Source: a virus
IMG/VR virus record: IMGVR_UViG_3300025097_001925
Coordinates: 1-60,553 of that record
Direction: 5' to 3' (one strand)
DNA length: 60,553 nucleotides
Shown: piece by piece, positions 59,400 to 60,553 of the stretch
How positions within the stretch are numbered: the stretch's first letter is position 1
Layout of the letters: every line of letters begins with the position of its first letter
Notes under the pieces: model-generated
Told to the model about the DNA's origin: nothing
Databases searched by the model: none
The model's input: only the letters and a program-made list of their open reading frames with translations
Position numbers and translations under genes: made by a program

Positions 59400-60553
59400 T
59401 ATGATACTCCTATACCATCAATCTTTCTAATCATTCTTTCATTTAATACTACCAAATCACCCAACAACTGATTAGTTTTATCCATATTAATACTTTCAGT
59501 TCTTACTATAGTTTCTCCTGCGTGAGCCATAGCTGCTCCGCCTGTAATATTAACTCCCGTTCCTACTGGTAATCCTTGAAAACTTGCTATAGCTCCTACC
59601 GCAGCACCACTTAATACTCCTATACCTGCACCTATACCTGCAGCACCAGCTGCACCCGCTGCCATTCCACTGAACATCGCAGGTAATCCTACTCCCATTG
59701 TTAAACCACCAATAATCATACCAATTATTGCACCAATAGCAGCACCTATTCCTACCCATGACCATTTTATTTCAGCAGCTACCTTTCCAGCAGTTTCTTC
59801 TTCAGCAACCAACTTACTTAAATCCTGTGTAGAAATTTGTAGAGCTTTTGCTGTAGCTTCTCTTTCTAATCTACTCATATTTGCAAATTCGGCTTCCGTA
59901 CCTACTTGTTTTCTAACTTCAGTCATCATTCCAGCTATATCATCTGTCAACATCAATTGTCTTGCTCGGTCAAAATTAAGCTCTCTACCAAGCATTACAG
60001 AAGCTTCCGTTTGTGCGGCTATAGAAGATTCAAAATCCATTAAACCCTCTGCAATTTGTGATGCTGTACCTAAATTTAAACCAAGTTTTCTTGCTTGAGC
60101 GGCAGCTATAAATAAATTATCACTTCCAGCTTTAGAATGTAACGCAAAGAATTCAGCATTAGCTGCTACATCTTTCATTACTGCGCCAGGAGCGACTCCC
60201 TGTTGTCTAATAAGTTGGGCTGTACTCTCCAACTGAGATTGTAGTGTTTCCCTACTCGCCGAAGACATTGACTCCATAGTTTTTAATAAATTGGCTGCTT
60301 CTGTAGCTCCAAGACCTATTTTCATAGAAAATTTTGCGAAGTTTAAAACACTAAGAGTAGATGTTTGATTTATTCCACCTAGTGTAGATGAAATAGCATT
60401 AAAGGATTCTTTTATATCCGCAGATTCTAAACCAAAAAGTTTACCTACAACTGAAGCAGCTCCCAATCTTGCTTGTATTCTACCAGCTTCAAAAGATGAA
60501 ACACCCAATTCTTTTCGTGTATCAGCTACAGCATTTGCAAGTAAAGTAGCTAC
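59399..60553 (-). CDS. Tape-measure-like protein, 5' end outside window
   Basis: The frame is open to the window edge, so the N-terminus is missing; a TTG at 60508 is unlikely to be the start. The visible 384 codons have long alpha-helical, Ala/Leu-rich segments (EAANLLKTMESMSSASRETLQSQLESTAQLI), a glycine-rich hydrophobic region (WVGIGAAIGAIIGMIIGGLTMG, about 140 aa before the end; AAGAAGIGAGIGVLSGAAVGAIA), and a C-terminal coiled end. This is the pattern of phage tail tape-measure proteins, which set tail length and may enter the host membrane at injection. Confidence 0.8.
   Translation of the reverse strand, partial: VATLLANAVADTRKELGVSSFEAGRIQARLGAASVVGKLFGLESADIKESFNAISSTLGGINQTSTLSVLNFAKFSMKIGLGATEAANLLKTMESMSSASRETLQSQLESTAQLIRQQGVAPGAVMKDVAANAEFFALHSKAGSDNLFIAAAQARKLGLNLGTASQIAEGLMDFESSIAAQTEASVMLGRELNFDRARQLMLTDDIAGMMTEVRKQVGTEAEFANMSRLEREATAKALQISTQDLSKLVAEEETAGKVAAEIKWSWVGIGAAIGAIIGMIIGGLTMGVGLPAMFSGMAAGAAGAAGIGAGIGVLSGAAVGAIASFQGLPVGTGVNITGGAAMAHAGETIVRTESINMDKTNQLLGDLVVLNERMIRKIDGIGVS

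Noticed and set aside
59550-59765. 71-aa minus-strand ORF rich in Cys, Trp and Gly
   Set aside because: It is a frame shadow of the glycine/alanine-rich tape-measure region.

Overview
This window is a 60.5 kb, AT-rich piece of a tailed-phage genome. Every gene I can support lies on the minus strand, so transcription runs from position 60553 towards 1. The replication set is T4-type: family B polymerase, sliding clamp, two-subunit clamp loader, DnaB/gp41-like helicase, UvsX/RecA-like recombinase, gp32-like single-strand binding protein and a T4 RNase H-like nuclease. The baseplate and tape-measure genes indicate a contractile-tailed (myovirus-type) phage of the T4 superfamily. The gene content resembles large marine myoviruses, but the host cannot be read from the sequence. 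I saw no integrase, transposase, tRNA or CRISPR array.

Layout in the direction of transcription. (1) 60553-53156: virion genes, namely the C-terminal part of a tape-measure-like protein, a 772-aa baseplate/tail protein, a gp53/LysM-like wedge protein, a 978-aa baseplate protein and a 222-aa protein. (2) 53105-48263: a RimK-like ATP-grasp ligase, a family A-like DNA polymerase, a 738-aa orphan and a 138-aa orphan. (3) 48262-43706: a structured leader followed by gp32-like SSB, UvsX-like recombinase, RNase H/FEN, a small basic protein and helicase. (4) 43639-32952: class II (B12-dependent) ribonucleotide reductase, DNA polymerase B, clamp, DNA methyltransferase, clamp loader gp44/gp62 with small zinc-ribbon and charged proteins, an Nmad1/DUF1599-like protein, a broken small ORF, a PD-(D/E)XK nuclease and a SLOG-like protein. 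(5) 32915-3431: a ribbon-helix-helix protein, then an exceptional cassette of about 29 kb of carbohydrate genes. (6) 3386-182: small genes, a lipoprotein, a degenerate HNH protein, an endolysin, a holin-like protein and a HIT-like protein.

The carbohydrate cassette is the striking part. It encodes about a dozen glycosyltransferases, three methyltransferases, GDP-mannose 4,6-dehydratase, RmlB-, RmlD- and GDP-fucose-synthase-like enzymes, two DegT-type aminotransferase domains and a cobalamin-type radical SAM protein. It also holds a sulfotransferase fused to a GH43-like beta-propeller. One sub-block (21013-26768) looks like a compact nonulosonic (sialic-acid-like) acid module: a NeuB/SpsE synthase without its SAF domain, a SpsF-like cytidylyltransferase fused to a SpsC-like aminotransferase, a PtmA-type SDR, an RmlB-like dehydratase and a GT42 (CstII)-like sialyltransferase. 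A decayed fragment of a metallo-beta-lactamase/Rieske pair, the domain pair found in CMP-sialate hydroxylase, lies nearby at 13171-13453. My inference is that the phage makes and transfers an unusual sugar, either onto its own virion or onto the host surface.

Genes are packed with ATGA, TAATG or GTGA overlaps. The few longer gaps hold alternating-AT elements that are plausible promoters. Three small ORFs (2369-2665, 17315-17407, 34660-34779) keep operon-type boundaries but are interrupted by stops or frameshifts.
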